Origin: Bacteroidota bacterium
GTDB lineage: Bacteria > Bacteroidota > Bacteroidia > Bacteroidales > UBA7960
Length of the DNA stretch: 53,746 nt
Direction: 5' to 3'
NCBI GenBank assembly: GCA_018335675.1
Contig: JAGXRQ010000003.1
Span: forward strand, 1-53,746
Shown: piece by piece, positions 17,676 to 26,061 of the stretch
Layout: each line of letters opens with the position of its first letter
How positions within the stretch are numbered: the stretch's first letter is position 1
Notes under the pieces: model-generated
The model's database searches: none
What the model saw: the letters and a program-made list of their open reading frames with translations, nothing else
Told to the model about the DNA's origin: nothing
Translations under genes and position numbers: made by a program

Positions 17676-18383
17676 ATGAAAAGCAATATCTTATTCAAAT
17701 TAATTAATAGCCTTGTTTTTGTGGCTTTTTTCTCTTCATGCTCAGGTGGAAATACCGATGCCGGAACAGATTCTAACAGTAAAAATGATGAGCCTCGCAA
17801 GAAGGTCTTAATTGAAACTTCTTATGGAAATATTATAATTGAGCTTTATAATGAAACTCCATTACATCGAGATAATTTCATTAAACTTGTTAGCGAAGAG
17901 GTTTATAATGGAACTCTTTTCCATAGAGTAATAAATCAATTTATGATTCAGGGCGGAGATCCTGATTCTAAGGAAGCTCAACCCGGACAACAACTTGGTA
18001 TGGGTGGACCCGGATATACAATTGATGCTGAATTTGTTGCGGATTTCTTCCATGTTAAAGGAGCCCTGGCTGCTGCTCGTCAAGGCGATAACGTGAATCC
18101 TATGAAAAAATCTTCAGGCTCTCAATTCTATATTGTTCAAGGAAGACCTTTTGCTCATCAAGAACTTGATATACTTGAGCAAAGAACCGGAAAACCATTG
18201 TCGAATGAAAAAAGAAGAATGTATTCAACCGTAGGCGGCACTCCTCATCTTGATGGTGAATATACTGTTTTTGGAATTGTTGTTGAAGGCTTAGAAGTTG
18301 TTGATAGTATCGCATCTGTTAAAACCGACCAAATGAATCGCCCGCTTGAGGACGTATCTGTAAAAATGAAAGTTTTAGATTAG
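17676..18383 (+). CDS. Cyclophilin-type peptidyl-prolyl isomerase lipoprotein
   Basis: A 235-residue protein from ATG 17676. The signal peptide ends in a lipobox (FFSSC, Cys22) and a Gly/Asn/Ser-rich linker precedes the cyclophilin domain (about 45-235). Core motifs are present: NFIKLVSEEVYNGTLFHRVI, FMIQGGDPD, KGALAAAR and SGSQFYIV. An insert around HQELDILEQRTGKPLSNEKRR is typical of Bacteroidota members. It isomerises prolyl bonds in secreted proteins. An in-frame ATG at 17640 would lengthen the signal peptide by 12 residues; I prefer 17676 because the signal peptide then has normal length. It shares a transcript with pheS 5 bp downstream. Confidence 0.9.
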   Translation: MKSNILFKLINSLVFVAFFSSCSGGNTDAGTDSNSKNDEPRKKVLIETSYGNIIIELYNETPLHRDNFIKLVSEEVYNGTLFHRVINQFMIQGGDPDSKEAQPGQQLGMGGPGYTIDAEFVADFFHVKGALAAARQGDNVNPMKKSSGSQFYIVQGRPFAHQELDILEQRTGKPLSNEKRRMYSTVGGTPHLDGEYTVFGIVVEGLEVVDSIASVKTDQMNRPLEDVSVKMKVLD

Positions 18384-18388
18384 AAAAT

Positions 18389-19414
18389 ATGATAGAAAAA
18401 ATTAATAATCTTCTAAAGGAAATTGAAAGTTTTCAGGCTTCAAAACTAGAAGAAGTTGAGCAGTTCAGGATTAAAATGTTGGCTAAAAAAGGCTTAATAA
18501 CTGAATTATTCCAGGATTTTAAGTCTGTTGAAGCTGATAAAAAGAGAGAAGTTGGAGCAAAGCTTAATGAACTAAAAATAAAAGCATCTGACAAACTGAA
18601 TGAATTGGCAGAGAAGCTTTCTAATAGTGTCTCCTCAAAAGAATTTGACGATTTTGACCCAACCAAACCTGTCGACTTTTCTGTTATAGGAAGCAGACAT
18701 CCTATTTCTATTGTTAGAAATAGAATTATCAGAATATTTGATAAAATAGGGTTTGTTGTTTCTGAAGGCCCTGAAATAGAAGATGATTGGCATAACTTCA
18801 GCGCTCTCAACTTTCCTGAAGATCACCCTGCACGAGATATGCAGGATACTTTCTTTATCGAAAAAACACCTGATATTGCACTTAGAACTCACACATCTTC
18901 TGTTCAAGTAAGGGTTATGGAAAAATCAAAACCCCCTATTAGAACAATTTCACCAGGTAGAGTTTTTAGAAATGAAGCTATTTCTGCAAGAGCTCATTGT
19001 ATTTTTCATCAAGTTGAAGGTTTGTATATCGATAAAAATGTTTCTTTCGCTGATATGAAGCAAACACTGCTTTATTTCGCCAGAGAAATGTTTGGTGATA
19101 AAACTCAAATAAGACTGAGGCCATCTTTCTTTCCATTCACCGAACCTTCTGCTGAAATGGATGTTTCTTGTAATATTTGCGGTGGTTCAGGGTGTAATAT
19201 ATGTAAATATAGTGGTTGGATCGAAATTATGGGATGCGGAATGGTTGACCCAAATGTTTTGAAAAGTTGTGACATAGACCCTGAAATATACTCAGGATAT
19301 GCTTTTGGAATGGGAATTGAAAGAATGACAATGAACTTGTTCCAAATTAATGATTTAAGGATGTTTTTTGAAAATGATACCCGATTCATTAAACAGTTTG
19401 GTTCTGTAATTTAG
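18389..19414 (+). CDS. pheS: Phenylalanine--tRNA ligase alpha subunit
   Basis: A 341-residue class II aminoacyl-tRNA synthetase subunit that charges tRNA-Phe as part of an alpha2beta2 enzyme. The N-terminal 90 or so residues form the tRNA-binding coiled coil. The catalytic core shows motif 2 (RTISPGRVFRNEAISARAH), the phenylalanine-pocket region FFPFTEPSAEMDVSC and motif 3 (GYAFGMGIERMTM). A Cys cluster (CNICGGSGCNICK) before GWIEIMGCGMV is a metal-site-like insert seen in several bacterial PheS proteins. pheT is not adjacent: the gene is followed by a terminator, so the two subunits are encoded apart. Confidence 0.96.
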   Translation: MIEKINNLLKEIESFQASKLEEVEQFRIKMLAKKGLITELFQDFKSVEADKKREVGAKLNELKIKASDKLNELAEKLSNSVSSKEFDDFDPTKPVDFSVIGSRHPISIVRNRIIRIFDKIGFVVSEGPEIEDDWHNFSALNFPEDHPARDMQDTFFIEKTPDIALRTHTSSVQVRVMEKSKPPIRTISPGRVFRNEAISARAHCIFHQVEGLYIDKNVSFADMKQTLLYFAREMFGDKTQIRLRPSFFPFTEPSAEMDVSCNICGGSGCNICKYSGWIEIMGCGMVDPNVLKSCDIDPEIYSGYAFGMGIERMTMNLFQINDLRMFFENDTRFIKQFGSVI

Positions 19415-19434
19415 ATTTTAATAATATTGCGTTA

Positions 19435-19481
19435 AAGAGTTGTTGCTCAGGTTTTTGAGTGACAGCTCTTTTTTTTTATTT
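19435..19481 (+). terminator. Rho-independent terminator after pheS
   Basis: A 14-bp stem containing G-U pairs (AGAGTTGTTGCTCA with TGAGTGACAGCTCT), a short T-rich loop and a long T run. Confidence 0.85.
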
Positions 19482-19593
19482 CAAATCAAAAAAAATATAT
19501 CACTTTTTTTCTTGCAGCTGTAACTTATGAGTCACTAAATCGTCTTATACTCGAAAAATGACAAAAATGAATTCATTTAAAAACAATAAAACG

Positions 19594-20337
19594 ATGAAAA
19601 CTATAGCGAAAATTAAACTAATGAGCTTTGCAGTTGTGCTTATTGCTACTCTGTTTGCTTTGCAAGGTTGCAACTTAGCTTGCTCAAGAAATGCTGTCAA
19701 AGGTGATGGTAATGTCTTAACAGTAAACTATGATGTTTATGATTTTAAGTCTATTGACATCAGAGGGATGTTCAATGTTATTCTTGCTCAAGGAGAGAAA
19801 GAGCAAGTGGTTTTAGAAACTGATGGAAATTTGCATGAACTTATTAGTGTTGATGTTAAGGATAATAAGTTAATTATAAAAACAACAAAAGAAAAATTCA
19901 TTAACCCAACAAAAATGAATCTTTACATCTATTTCAAAGAAATAAATGTAATATCATCAGGCGGGGCATGCACTATTTCTGCAACATCATGTATAGATGC
20001 TCAATATTTAAGCATTGACTTGAGTGGAGCAACTGAAATTAATTTAGAATTGAAGATTAATGAATTAACAACGAATGCCTCCGGAGCTAGTAATATAAAT
20101 TTTTCAGGTAATGCCAACACACATAATATTGCCTTGAGTGGTGCCGGAAAAATAAAAGCAGATAACCTTTTTACTAATTCAACAAATATCAGGCTTAGTG
20201 GTGCCGGTTCTGCATATGTTCACGCCGATGAATATCTTGATGCTAAAATATCAGGTGTGGGTAGTGTTTATTATGCCGGAGACCCTGATAAGAAAAATAT
20301 TGAAAAAAGTGGTCTGGGATCAGTAAGCAAGATATAA
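19594..20337 (+). CDS. DUF2807 (head GIN domain) lipoprotein
   Basis: A 247-residue protein from ATG 19594. The lipobox FALQGC places Cys26 as the lipidation site. The remainder is a DUF2807/'putative auto-transporter adhesin, head GIN domain' beta-helix: FKSIDIRGMFNVILAQGEK is followed by repeated SGA/SGAG turns (LSGATEI, ASGASNI, LSGAGKI, LSGAGSA, SGVGSV). The domain is widespread in Bacteroidota and its function is not established. In-frame ATGs at 19558 and 19567 would add 9-12 residues before the signal peptide. It lies 73 bp upstream of a second DUF2807 gene, so the pair probably forms an operon. Confidence 0.85.
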   Translation: MKTIAKIKLMSFAVVLIATLFALQGCNLACSRNAVKGDGNVLTVNYDVYDFKSIDIRGMFNVILAQGEKEQVVLETDGNLHELISVDVKDNKLIIKTTKEKFINPTKMNLYIYFKEINVISSGGACTISATSCIDAQYLSIDLSGATEINLELKINELTTNASGASNINFSGNANTHNIALSGAGKIKADNLFTNSTNIRLSGAGSAYVHADEYLDAKISGVGSVYYAGDPDKKNIEKSGLGSVSKI

Positions 20338-20410
20338 TAAAAAAACAATGAAAACTGCGTATAAGTTCCCCTTTGCAACTATGAATGTTAAACTTTTAAA
20401 TTTAAATACT

Positions 20411-21856
20411 ATGAAAACGAACAAATCTTTAAAAATCTTGATATCCTCAGTATTTGCAGGATTATTATTTATGACGAATGTTGTAGCACAAGATGTTACA
20501 GTTAGAGAAACCCCTGAATTTAACGCCATTGAAGTAGGTGGTGTTTTTAATGTGTTTCTTACACAGGCTCCTGTTTATATAGTGGAGTTTGAGTCGCAAA
20601 ACGTCGACCCCGAGAAAATTGAAGCTAAAGTAAAAAAAGGAGTTTTAGAATTGTCTTATGATGGCTCATTGCCAAGAGGCGGAAAAATTATCGCCAAAAT
20701 ATCGGCACCATACTTTAATTCAATCGAAGCATCAGGAGCCGTAAATCTTCAAAGTACAAATGCTATCGAACACGAAAAAATCGTTGTTGAAGCTTCCGGT
20801 GCAACTAAAATTAAACTTAACCTGAATACTGCAAATTTGTCTTCAGAAATATCCGGTGCTTCTAATGTATATTACGAAGGTGTTGCAACTGTACATAAAA
20901 TTGAGATAAGTGGTGCATCTCTTATGAAAGCCGATGCATTAGTAAGTGATGTTGTGATAATTGATGCCAGTGGAGCTTCAAATATTGCTGTAGATGCCAA
21001 GTCAAGTCTTAATGCTGATCTTAGTGGAACAAGCAAACTAACCTATGTTTCTGAGCCTGCATCAAAGACCATTGCAGCAAGTGGATTGTCGAAAGTGGGT
21101 TCGAGAAGCAACGGAGATGTTTCTTATCACGACTCTAAAGATACAATGAGAATTAAAGTTGCAGGTCAAGAAGTCTGGATTATGGACGAAGATGGAAAGA
21201 AATCTAAGAAGACCAAAAAATCTAAGTTTAGAAAAACTTGGAGTGGTATAGATATAGGTATGAATGCTTATGTAAGCCCAATTCAATCACTTGGGATGAG
21301 ACCTGAGGCTGATTTCCTTTCTCTTGAACATAACAAATCATGGGTTATAAATTTCAATGTATTCCAAAAGAGTTTTCCTATTATCAGTAATAATGTTGGT
21401 ATAGTTACAGGTATTGGTTTCGGATTTAATAACTATCGTCTGGCTGATAATACTGTAACTCTTGTATATAACCCCAATGGAATCGATTACATTAATGAAC
21501 CGGATTTAAGAATGAAAAAAAATAAATTGGTTTTAGCTCATTTGAATATTCCTCTTATGATTGAATTTCAAACTCAAGGCCCAAAAAAATATCATCAGTT
21601 TAATTTTGCAGCCGGTGGCAATTTAGGAATATTAATGAATTCATACACAAGGCAGACTTATGATATTGATGGAAAAACTATGAAAAGAAAAGTAGATGAA
21701 AACTTCCACGTTGCACCATTTAGATATGAGGCTGTTGCAAGAATTGGATATGGTGGTGTGCACTTGTTTGCAACCTATGCATTGAATTCCTTCTTCAAAA
21801 ATGATAAAGGACCTGAAATTTATCCATTCTCTGTTGGAATTAGTCTTACCAATTAG
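20411..21856 (+). CDS. DUF2807 domain fused to a C-terminal outer-membrane beta-barrel
   Basis: A 481-residue protein from ATG 20411 (signal peptide ending VVAQ near residue 27). Residues of about 30-220 are a DUF2807 beta-helix (FNAIEVGGVFNVFLTQ, with EASGAVNL, EASGATKI, EISGASNV, EISGASLM and DASGASNI turns). A Lys-rich linker (KKSKKTKKSKFRK) leads to a region from about 275 to the end that looks like a small outer-membrane barrel: GIDIGMNAYVSP, GIVTGIGFGFNNYRL, LNIPLMIEFQTQ, FNFAAGGNLGILM and a strand-like terminus. The architecture suggests a surface- or periplasm-facing beta-helix anchored by the barrel. An upstream ATG (20348) would leave a long leader before the signal peptide. A terminator follows. 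Confidence 0.82.
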   Translation: MKTNKSLKILISSVFAGLLFMTNVVAQDVTVRETPEFNAIEVGGVFNVFLTQAPVYIVEFESQNVDPEKIEAKVKKGVLELSYDGSLPRGGKIIAKISAPYFNSIEASGAVNLQSTNAIEHEKIVVEASGATKIKLNLNTANLSSEISGASNVYYEGVATVHKIEISGASLMKADALVSDVVIIDASGASNIAVDAKSSLNADLSGTSKLTYVSEPASKTIAASGLSKVGSRSNGDVSYHDSKDTMRIKVAGQEVWIMDEDGKKSKKTKKSKFRKTWSGIDIGMNAYVSPIQSLGMRPEADFLSLEHNKSWVINFNVFQKSFPIISNNVGIVTGIGFGFNNYRLADNTVTLVYNPNGIDYINEPDLRMKKNKLVLAHLNIPLMIEFQTQGPKKYHQFNFAAGGNLGILMNSYTRQTYDIDGKTMKRKVDENFHVAPFRYEAVARIGYGGVHLFATYALNSFFKNDKGPEIYPFSVGISLTN

Positions 21857-21897
21857 TTTTCTATATATTTCCCGTTTATTTTGGTTGATGTTGTTTG

Positions 21898-21926
21898 AGC
21901 TGCCTCTTTTTGAGGCAGCTTTTTTT
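21898..21926 (+). terminator. Rho-independent terminator after the DUF2807-barrel gene
   Basis: A perfect 9-bp stem (21898-21906 with 21912-21920), a T5 loop and a T tract. Confidence 0.93.
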
Positions 21927-21969
21927 ATAGAGAAAAGGTAATTTTGGTAGCATGTATTTTGCTTTTTGC

Positions 21970-21977
21970 TAATTTTG
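21970..21977 (+). promoter_or_regulatory. -7 box of yebC (TAATTTTG)
   Basis: An exact TAnnTTTG match 27 bases before the yebC ATG. TTTG at 21943-21946 is a candidate -33 element with a 23-base spacer. Confidence 0.55.
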
Positions 21978-22004
21978 TCAGTCAAATCTCAAAAACAATT
22001 ATTT

Positions 22005-22751
22005 ATGTCAGGTCATAGCAAGTGGTCAACAATCAAAAGGAAAAAGGGAGCATTGGATGCAAAACGCTCCAAAATATTTTCTAAAATTATTAAGGAAATA
22101 ACCGTTGCAGTTAGGGAAAGTGGTAATGACCCTGAAGGAAACCCAAGGCTTCGACTTGCAATTGCAAATGCTAAAGGGGTAAATATGCCCAAAGACAATG
22201 TCCAAAGGGCAATATCTAAAGCCGGTGATAAAGATGCATCTAACTTTACTGAAGTAACTTACGAAGGCTATGCTAATTATGGAGTAGCTGTATTTGTTGA
22301 ATGTCTTACCGATAACTTACAAAGAACAGTTGCAAATATAAGGTCTTATTTTAATAAGAACAGTGGAAAGCTTGATACAAACGGGGCTCTTAGCTTTATC
22401 TTTGACCGAAAAGGAGTTTTCACAGTTAGTAAATCTGTCGTTAAAATTTCTGAAGATGATTTTATGATGGAAGTTATTGATGCCGGAGCAGAAGAGGTTG
22501 AATCTGAAGAGCAGTTCTATATTATTTATACAGCAATGGAAAACTTTGGGCAGATGGTTAAGAAACTTGAGGATATGAATATTGAAGTAGAAAATGCTGA
22601 ACTTCAAAGATTGCCAAAAACAACAATTAAACTCGATAAAGAGTCTGCTGCAAGTGTTCTTAAGCTTATCGAAACTTTTGAAGAAGATGACGACGTGCAA
22701 AACGTCTTCCATAATCTTGAACTAACAGATGAAATGATTGCAGATATGTAA
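22005..22751 (+). CDS. YebC/TACO1-family protein
   Basis: A 248-residue protein. The start MSGHSKWSTIKRKKGALDAKR is diagnostic of the family, followed by NPRLRLAIANAKGVNMPKDNVQRAI, the YEGYANYGVAVFVECLTDN segment and the acidic C-terminal domain ending DVQNVFHNLELTDEM. Members were annotated as transcriptional regulators, and recent work on homologues links them to relief of ribosome stalling. The ATG at 22005 is chosen because MSGHSKW is the invariant N-terminus. The stop codon is 1-2 bases from a heptanucleotide array that fills the space to the next, convergent gene. Confidence 0.95.
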   Translation: MSGHSKWSTIKRKKGALDAKRSKIFSKIIKEITVAVRESGNDPEGNPRLRLAIANAKGVNMPKDNVQRAISKAGDKDASNFTEVTYEGYANYGVAVFVECLTDNLQRTVANIRSYFNKNSGKLDTNGALSFIFDRKGVFTVSKSVVKISEDDFMMEVIDAGAEEVESEEQFYIIYTAMENFGQMVKKLEDMNIEVENAELQRLPKTTIKLDKESAASVLKLIETFEEDDDVQNVFHNLELTDEMIADM

Positions 22752-22752
22752 A

Positions 22753-22823
22753 TTCGACTTTCGACTTTCGACTATCGACTGTTGACTGTTGACTGCCGAC
22801 TATCGACTATCGACTGCCGACTT
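22753..22823. repeat. Heptanucleotide tandem array, 10 units (consensus NNYGACT)
   Basis: Ten consecutive 7-base units: TTCGACT three times, then ATCGACT, GTTGACT twice, GCCGACT, ATCGACT twice and GCCGACT. The last four bases (GACT) are constant and the first three vary. The array occupies essentially the whole gap between the yebC stop and the stop of the convergent GGCT-like gene. No hairpin terminator is present in that gap. Confidence 0.95.
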
Positions 22824-23155
22824 CAAACAATATTTCTACCTGTAAAAACATAGACCTGCTTAACGCTTCCATCTTCAAGAACAATATCTAATTTTTCCCT
22901 CTGATAAGTTGTTGGAACTGCTTCCCATTGATCGGCAATCTTAAGTTGAGATTTATTCATTTTCAAAATAAGACCCTTTACCTCATCTCCCTTTAATGGC
23001 TTTACATAAGGATACTCTTTGTCTGTAAATACTTTCCAGTTTTTTAAGGTTGCATTGCCTACAACAGGCAATATAGTTCCAAATACTTCAAGCTGAACAG
23101 CTCGGTCTTTAAATGTTCCGTATGAGAAAACTAATATAGTCGGTTTTTGTGTCAT
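22823..23155 (-). CDS. Gamma-glutamylcyclotransferase-like (AIG2/GGCT family) protein
   Basis: A 110-residue protein. The N-terminal FSYGTFKDRAVQ is the family's YGTL-like substrate-binding motif, and ADQWEAVPTTYQREKLDIVL holds the conserved acidic residue and the Y-x-R pattern near the C-terminus. GGCT-fold enzymes release 5-oxoproline from gamma-glutamyl amides, but many bacterial members have unknown substrates. No signal peptide is present, so it is cytoplasmic. It is transcribed alone and convergent with yebC. Confidence 0.82.
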   Translation of the reverse strand: MTQKPTILVFSYGTFKDRAVQLEVFGTILPVVGNATLKNWKVFTDKEYPYVKPLKGDEVKGLILKMNKSQLKIADQWEAVPTTYQREKLDIVLEDGSVKQVYVFTGRNIV

Positions 23156-23336
23156 GGTGTTTTTGATTAGTAAACCAAATATATAAAGTTTTTCATAAAG
23201 CTTTTCATTTAGATGTGTTTTTTTTAATAATTAAATGAAATTGAATGTGTAATTTTGAAATTGTTTGTAATTTGCAATCCATTTTTGAATTAGTAATTGA
23301 AATTATTTTGAGTATAAATATTAAAACCTTTTAATT

Positions 23337-24536
23337 ATGAGTAAAGTATTGATAATTGGTGCCGGAGGGGTTGGCAATGTTGTTGCAAGAAAATGTGCGT
23401 CAGTACCTGAAGTGTTTACTGATATTATGCTTGCCAGCAGAACTCTTGAAAAATGTGAACAAATAGCCCGTGAAGTTGGTGGGGGAAGAATTAAAACTGC
23501 CCAGGTTGACGCTGATAACGTTAGCGAACTTGTTGAGCTTATAAACAGATTTAAACCTGAAATAGTTATTAATGTTGCTCTGCCTTATCAAGACCTTACC
23601 ATTATGGAGGCTTGTTTGCAAACTAAAACTCACTACTTGGATACTGCCAACTACGAACCTAAAGACGTAGCTAAATTCGAGTACTCATGGCAATGGGCTT
23701 ATCACGAAAGATTTAAAGAAGCCGGATTACTTGCAATTCTTGGGTGTGGTTTCGACCCGGGAGTTACCGGAGTTTTTACTGCTTATGCTGCTAAGCATTA
23801 TTTCGATGAAATTCATTATCTCGACATTGTAGATTGTAACGCCGGAGATCATGGTAAAGCTTTTGCAACGAATTTTAACCCTGAAATAAATATACGCGAG
23901 ATTACTCAAAATGGAAGATATTGGGAAAATGGAAAGTGGATTGAGACAAAACCTTTAGAAATTCATAAACCTATCGAATATCCTGCCATTGGAGCCCGCG
24001 AATCATATCTTCTATATCATGAAGAGCTTGAATCTCTTGTGAAAAACTTCCCTACTCTTAAACGCGCCAGATTCTGGATGACATTCGGAGCTCAATACAT
24101 TAATTTCCTTAATGTTCTACAGGAAGTTGGAATGACAAGTATTAAGCCTGTCAATTTTAAAGGGATTGACATTGTTCCTCTCGAATTCTTAAAGGCAGTT
24201 CTTCCTGAACCTTCATCTTTAGGCGAAGGTTATAAAGGTCAAACTTCTATTGGATGCCAGATTAAAGGAATTAAAGATGGTAAAGAACGCACTTATTTTG
24301 TATGGAATAATTGCGAACATACTGAAGCTTATCGCGATGTTAAAGCTCAGGCAATTAGTTATACCACAGGGGTGCCGGCTATGATAGGTGCTTTGTTGGC
24401 ATTGACAGGAAAATGGACAGGCAAAGGTGTTTTCAATGTTGAAGAATTTAACCCGGATCCTTTCATGGAAAAACTTCCAATTTATGGATTGCCTTGGCAT
24501 GAGAAAATTGATGAGCCTTTACCGGTTGAAAAATAG
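23337..24536 (+). CDS. Carboxynorspermidine synthase (saccharopine dehydrogenase family)
   Basis: A 399-residue NAD(P)H-dependent enzyme with an N-terminal Rossmann motif (VLIIGAGGVGNVVARKCA). It condenses aspartate semialdehyde with putrescine or diaminopropane to give carboxyspermidine or carboxynorspermidine. Family-typical stretches are HYLDTANYEPKD, AILGCGFDPGVTGVF, IDIVPLEFLKAVLPEPSSLG and the C-terminal FNPDPFMEKLPIYGLPWHE. The decarboxylase that acts on its product is encoded 82 bp downstream, which supports the specific assignment over a lysine-pathway saccharopine dehydrogenase. Together they supply spermidine without S-adenosylmethionine decarboxylase. Confidence 0.92.
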   Translation: MSKVLIIGAGGVGNVVARKCASVPEVFTDIMLASRTLEKCEQIAREVGGGRIKTAQVDADNVSELVELINRFKPEIVINVALPYQDLTIMEACLQTKTHYLDTANYEPKDVAKFEYSWQWAYHERFKEAGLLAILGCGFDPGVTGVFTAYAAKHYFDEIHYLDIVDCNAGDHGKAFATNFNPEINIREITQNGRYWENGKWIETKPLEIHKPIEYPAIGARESYLLYHEELESLVKNFPTLKRARFWMTFGAQYINFLNVLQEVGMTSIKPVNFKGIDIVPLEFLKAVLPEPSSLGEGYKGQTSIGCQIKGIKDGKERTYFVWNNCEHTEAYRDVKAQAISYTTGVPAMIGALLALTGKWTGKGVFNVEEFNPDPFMEKLPIYGLPWHEKIDEPLPVEK

Positions 24537-24578
24537 TAAATTCAATTGTTTGAATAATAATAACTGGTATAATATCAA

Positions 24579-24613
24579 TTGAACTTTCAACTTTCAACTT
24601 TTAACTTTTAATT
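24579..24613. repeat. Short heptanucleotide array upstream of nspC
   Basis: Five consecutive 7-base units: TTGAACT, TTCAACT twice, TTTAACT and TTTAATT. They end 5 bases before the nspC ATG. The pattern (variable first three bases, constant end close to AACT) parallels the array at 22753-22823. Confidence 0.85.
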
Positions 24614-24618
24614 TTAAA

Positions 24619-25770
24619 ATGGCTGTTGATTTTAAAAACATCCCTTCGCCTTGTTATGTGCTTGACGAAGAACTTCTTCTTAAAAACTTACGTCTTTTAG
24701 AAAAAGTTCAAACGGAGTCTGGTGCCGAAATAATATGCGCTCTCAAAGGATTTTCAATGTGGAGTACATTTTCCCATTTGAAAAAATATCTTAAAGGAGC
24801 AACCGCAAGCTCTCTTAATGAAGCTAAGCTTATTAATGAAGAAATGGGATGCCTTGCACATACTTATTGTCCTGTTTTTTTGGAAAATGAGTTTGATGAG
24901 ATAATGAATCTCAGCAGCCATATTACTTTTAATTCACTAAATCAGTTTAACTATTTCAAAAACCGGATTCAAAGTTTTAAAAGAAAAATTTCAATAGGAT
25001 TGAGAGTAAATCCTGAATATTCTGAAGTAGAAACTGATTTGTATAATCCTGCTCAACCTGGTTCCAGATTAGGAATCTCAAGTGATAAATTATCAGATAA
25101 ACTTTATGATGGTGTTGAAGGTGTTCATTTTCACGTTCTTTGTGAGAATGACAGCTTCGTGTTGGAAAGAACTCTTGAAAAAGTAGAGGAGAAGTTTACT
25201 CATTTGATTAAGCAGGCTAAATGGGTTAACATGGGAGGTGGACATCTCATCACTAAAGAGGGTTATAATGTTGACCATTTAATTAAACTTCTTAAGAGTT
25301 TTAAAAGTCGTTATCCTAATCTTGAAAACATAATTCTTGAGCCGGGTGGCGCAATAGGATGGAGAACAGGATACTTAGTTTCAACAGTTTTAGATATTGT
25401 TGAAAGTAAAGGGATTAAAGTTGCAATGCTTGATGTTAGTTTTGCAGCCCATATGCCCGATTGCCTTGAAATGCCATATAAACCTTTTATAATTGGAGCT
25501 GAAGATGCAAAGCCCGGATTGTTTAATTACCGAATGGGAGGCACTACCTGTCTTGCAGGCGATTTTATGGGGATGGGAGACTATGGCTTTAAGAATGAAC
25601 TGAAAATTGGTGATAAAATAGTATTTGAAGATATGATTCATTATACTATGGTGAAAACTACGTTCTTCAACGGAGTAGTTCATCCTTCAATTGGCACTTG
25701 GAAACAAAATGGAGAATTTGTTTTAAACAGGACTTTTAATTATCAAGACTTTAAGAACAAATTATCCTAA
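24619..25770 (+). CDS. nspC: Carboxynorspermidine/carboxyspermidine decarboxylase
   Basis: A 383-residue PLP-dependent fold III decarboxylase (alanine racemase-like barrel). The PLP lysine is Lys43 in CALKGFSMWSTF, the phosphate-binding Gly-rich segment is WVNMGGGHLITKEGY, and the EPGGAIGWRTGYL motif and the C-terminal GGTTCLAGDFMGMGDY active-site Cys and Asp are present. It converts carboxy(nor)spermidine to (nor)spermidine. It follows the synthase in what is probably one operon. A heptanucleotide array lies immediately before the start codon. The stop is 2 bp from the end of the convergent LapA-like gene. Confidence 0.95.
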   Translation: MAVDFKNIPSPCYVLDEELLLKNLRLLEKVQTESGAEIICALKGFSMWSTFSHLKKYLKGATASSLNEAKLINEEMGCLAHTYCPVFLENEFDEIMNLSSHITFNSLNQFNYFKNRIQSFKRKISIGLRVNPEYSEVETDLYNPAQPGSRLGISSDKLSDKLYDGVEGVHFHVLCENDSFVLERTLEKVEEKFTHLIKQAKWVNMGGGHLITKEGYNVDHLIKLLKSFKSRYPNLENIILEPGGAIGWRTGYLVSTVLDIVESKGIKVAMLDVSFAAHMPDCLEMPYKPFIIGAEDAKPGLFNYRMGGTTCLAGDFMGMGDYGFKNELKIGDKIVFEDMIHYTMVKTTFFNGVVHPSIGTWKQNGEFVLNRTFNYQDFKNKLS

Positions 25771-25772
25771 TA

Positions 25773-26030
25773 CTAACTTTGTTCTTTTTCTTCCTTTTTC
25801 TCAATCTTCTTTTCTTTGCGGCCTTTTATAATTGACCATATTCTTCCTAAAAGATAACCAAGGAAAAATATCGAAACTATTACTACAAATAATGGTCCTT
25901 TTAGATCAATGAAAAGCAATCTCACAGTAATTATTTCATGATTTTGAATTGAAAATATTAATGCTACAATGAGAATTATGCCTGCAAGAATCCAAAAGAA
26001 AACTGATTTGTTGTTTTTTGTATCGCTCAT
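25773..26030 (-). CDS. LapA-domain (DUF1049) small membrane protein
   Basis: An 85-residue protein with two transmembrane helices (about residues 10-27 and 44-63), separated by the conserved short segment SIQNHEIITVRLLF, and a highly charged Lys/Glu tail. This is the LapA/DUF1049 pattern, whose E. coli member acts in lipopolysaccharide assembly control. It is inner-membrane, with the charged tail probably cytoplasmic. It is a single minus-strand gene with a TAACTTTG -7 box on the minus strand at 26054-26061. Confidence 0.82.
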   Translation of the reverse strand: MSDTKNNKSVFFWILAGIILIVALIFSIQNHEIITVRLLFIDLKGPLFVVIVSIFFLGYLLGRIWSIIKGRKEKKIEKKEEKEQS

Positions 26031-26053
26031 AATTATTAAAGTTTGATGTCTAT

Positions 26054-26061
26054 CAAAGTTA
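26054..26061 (-). promoter_or_regulatory. -7 box (TAACTTTG) of the LapA-like gene
   Basis: An exact TAnnTTTG match on the minus strand, 23 bases upstream of the start codon. Confidence 0.55.

Noticed and set aside
22753-22823. The heptamer array as a possible CRISPR array
   Set aside because: Units are contiguous 7-mers without spacers of 25-40 bp and there are no cas genes in the window.
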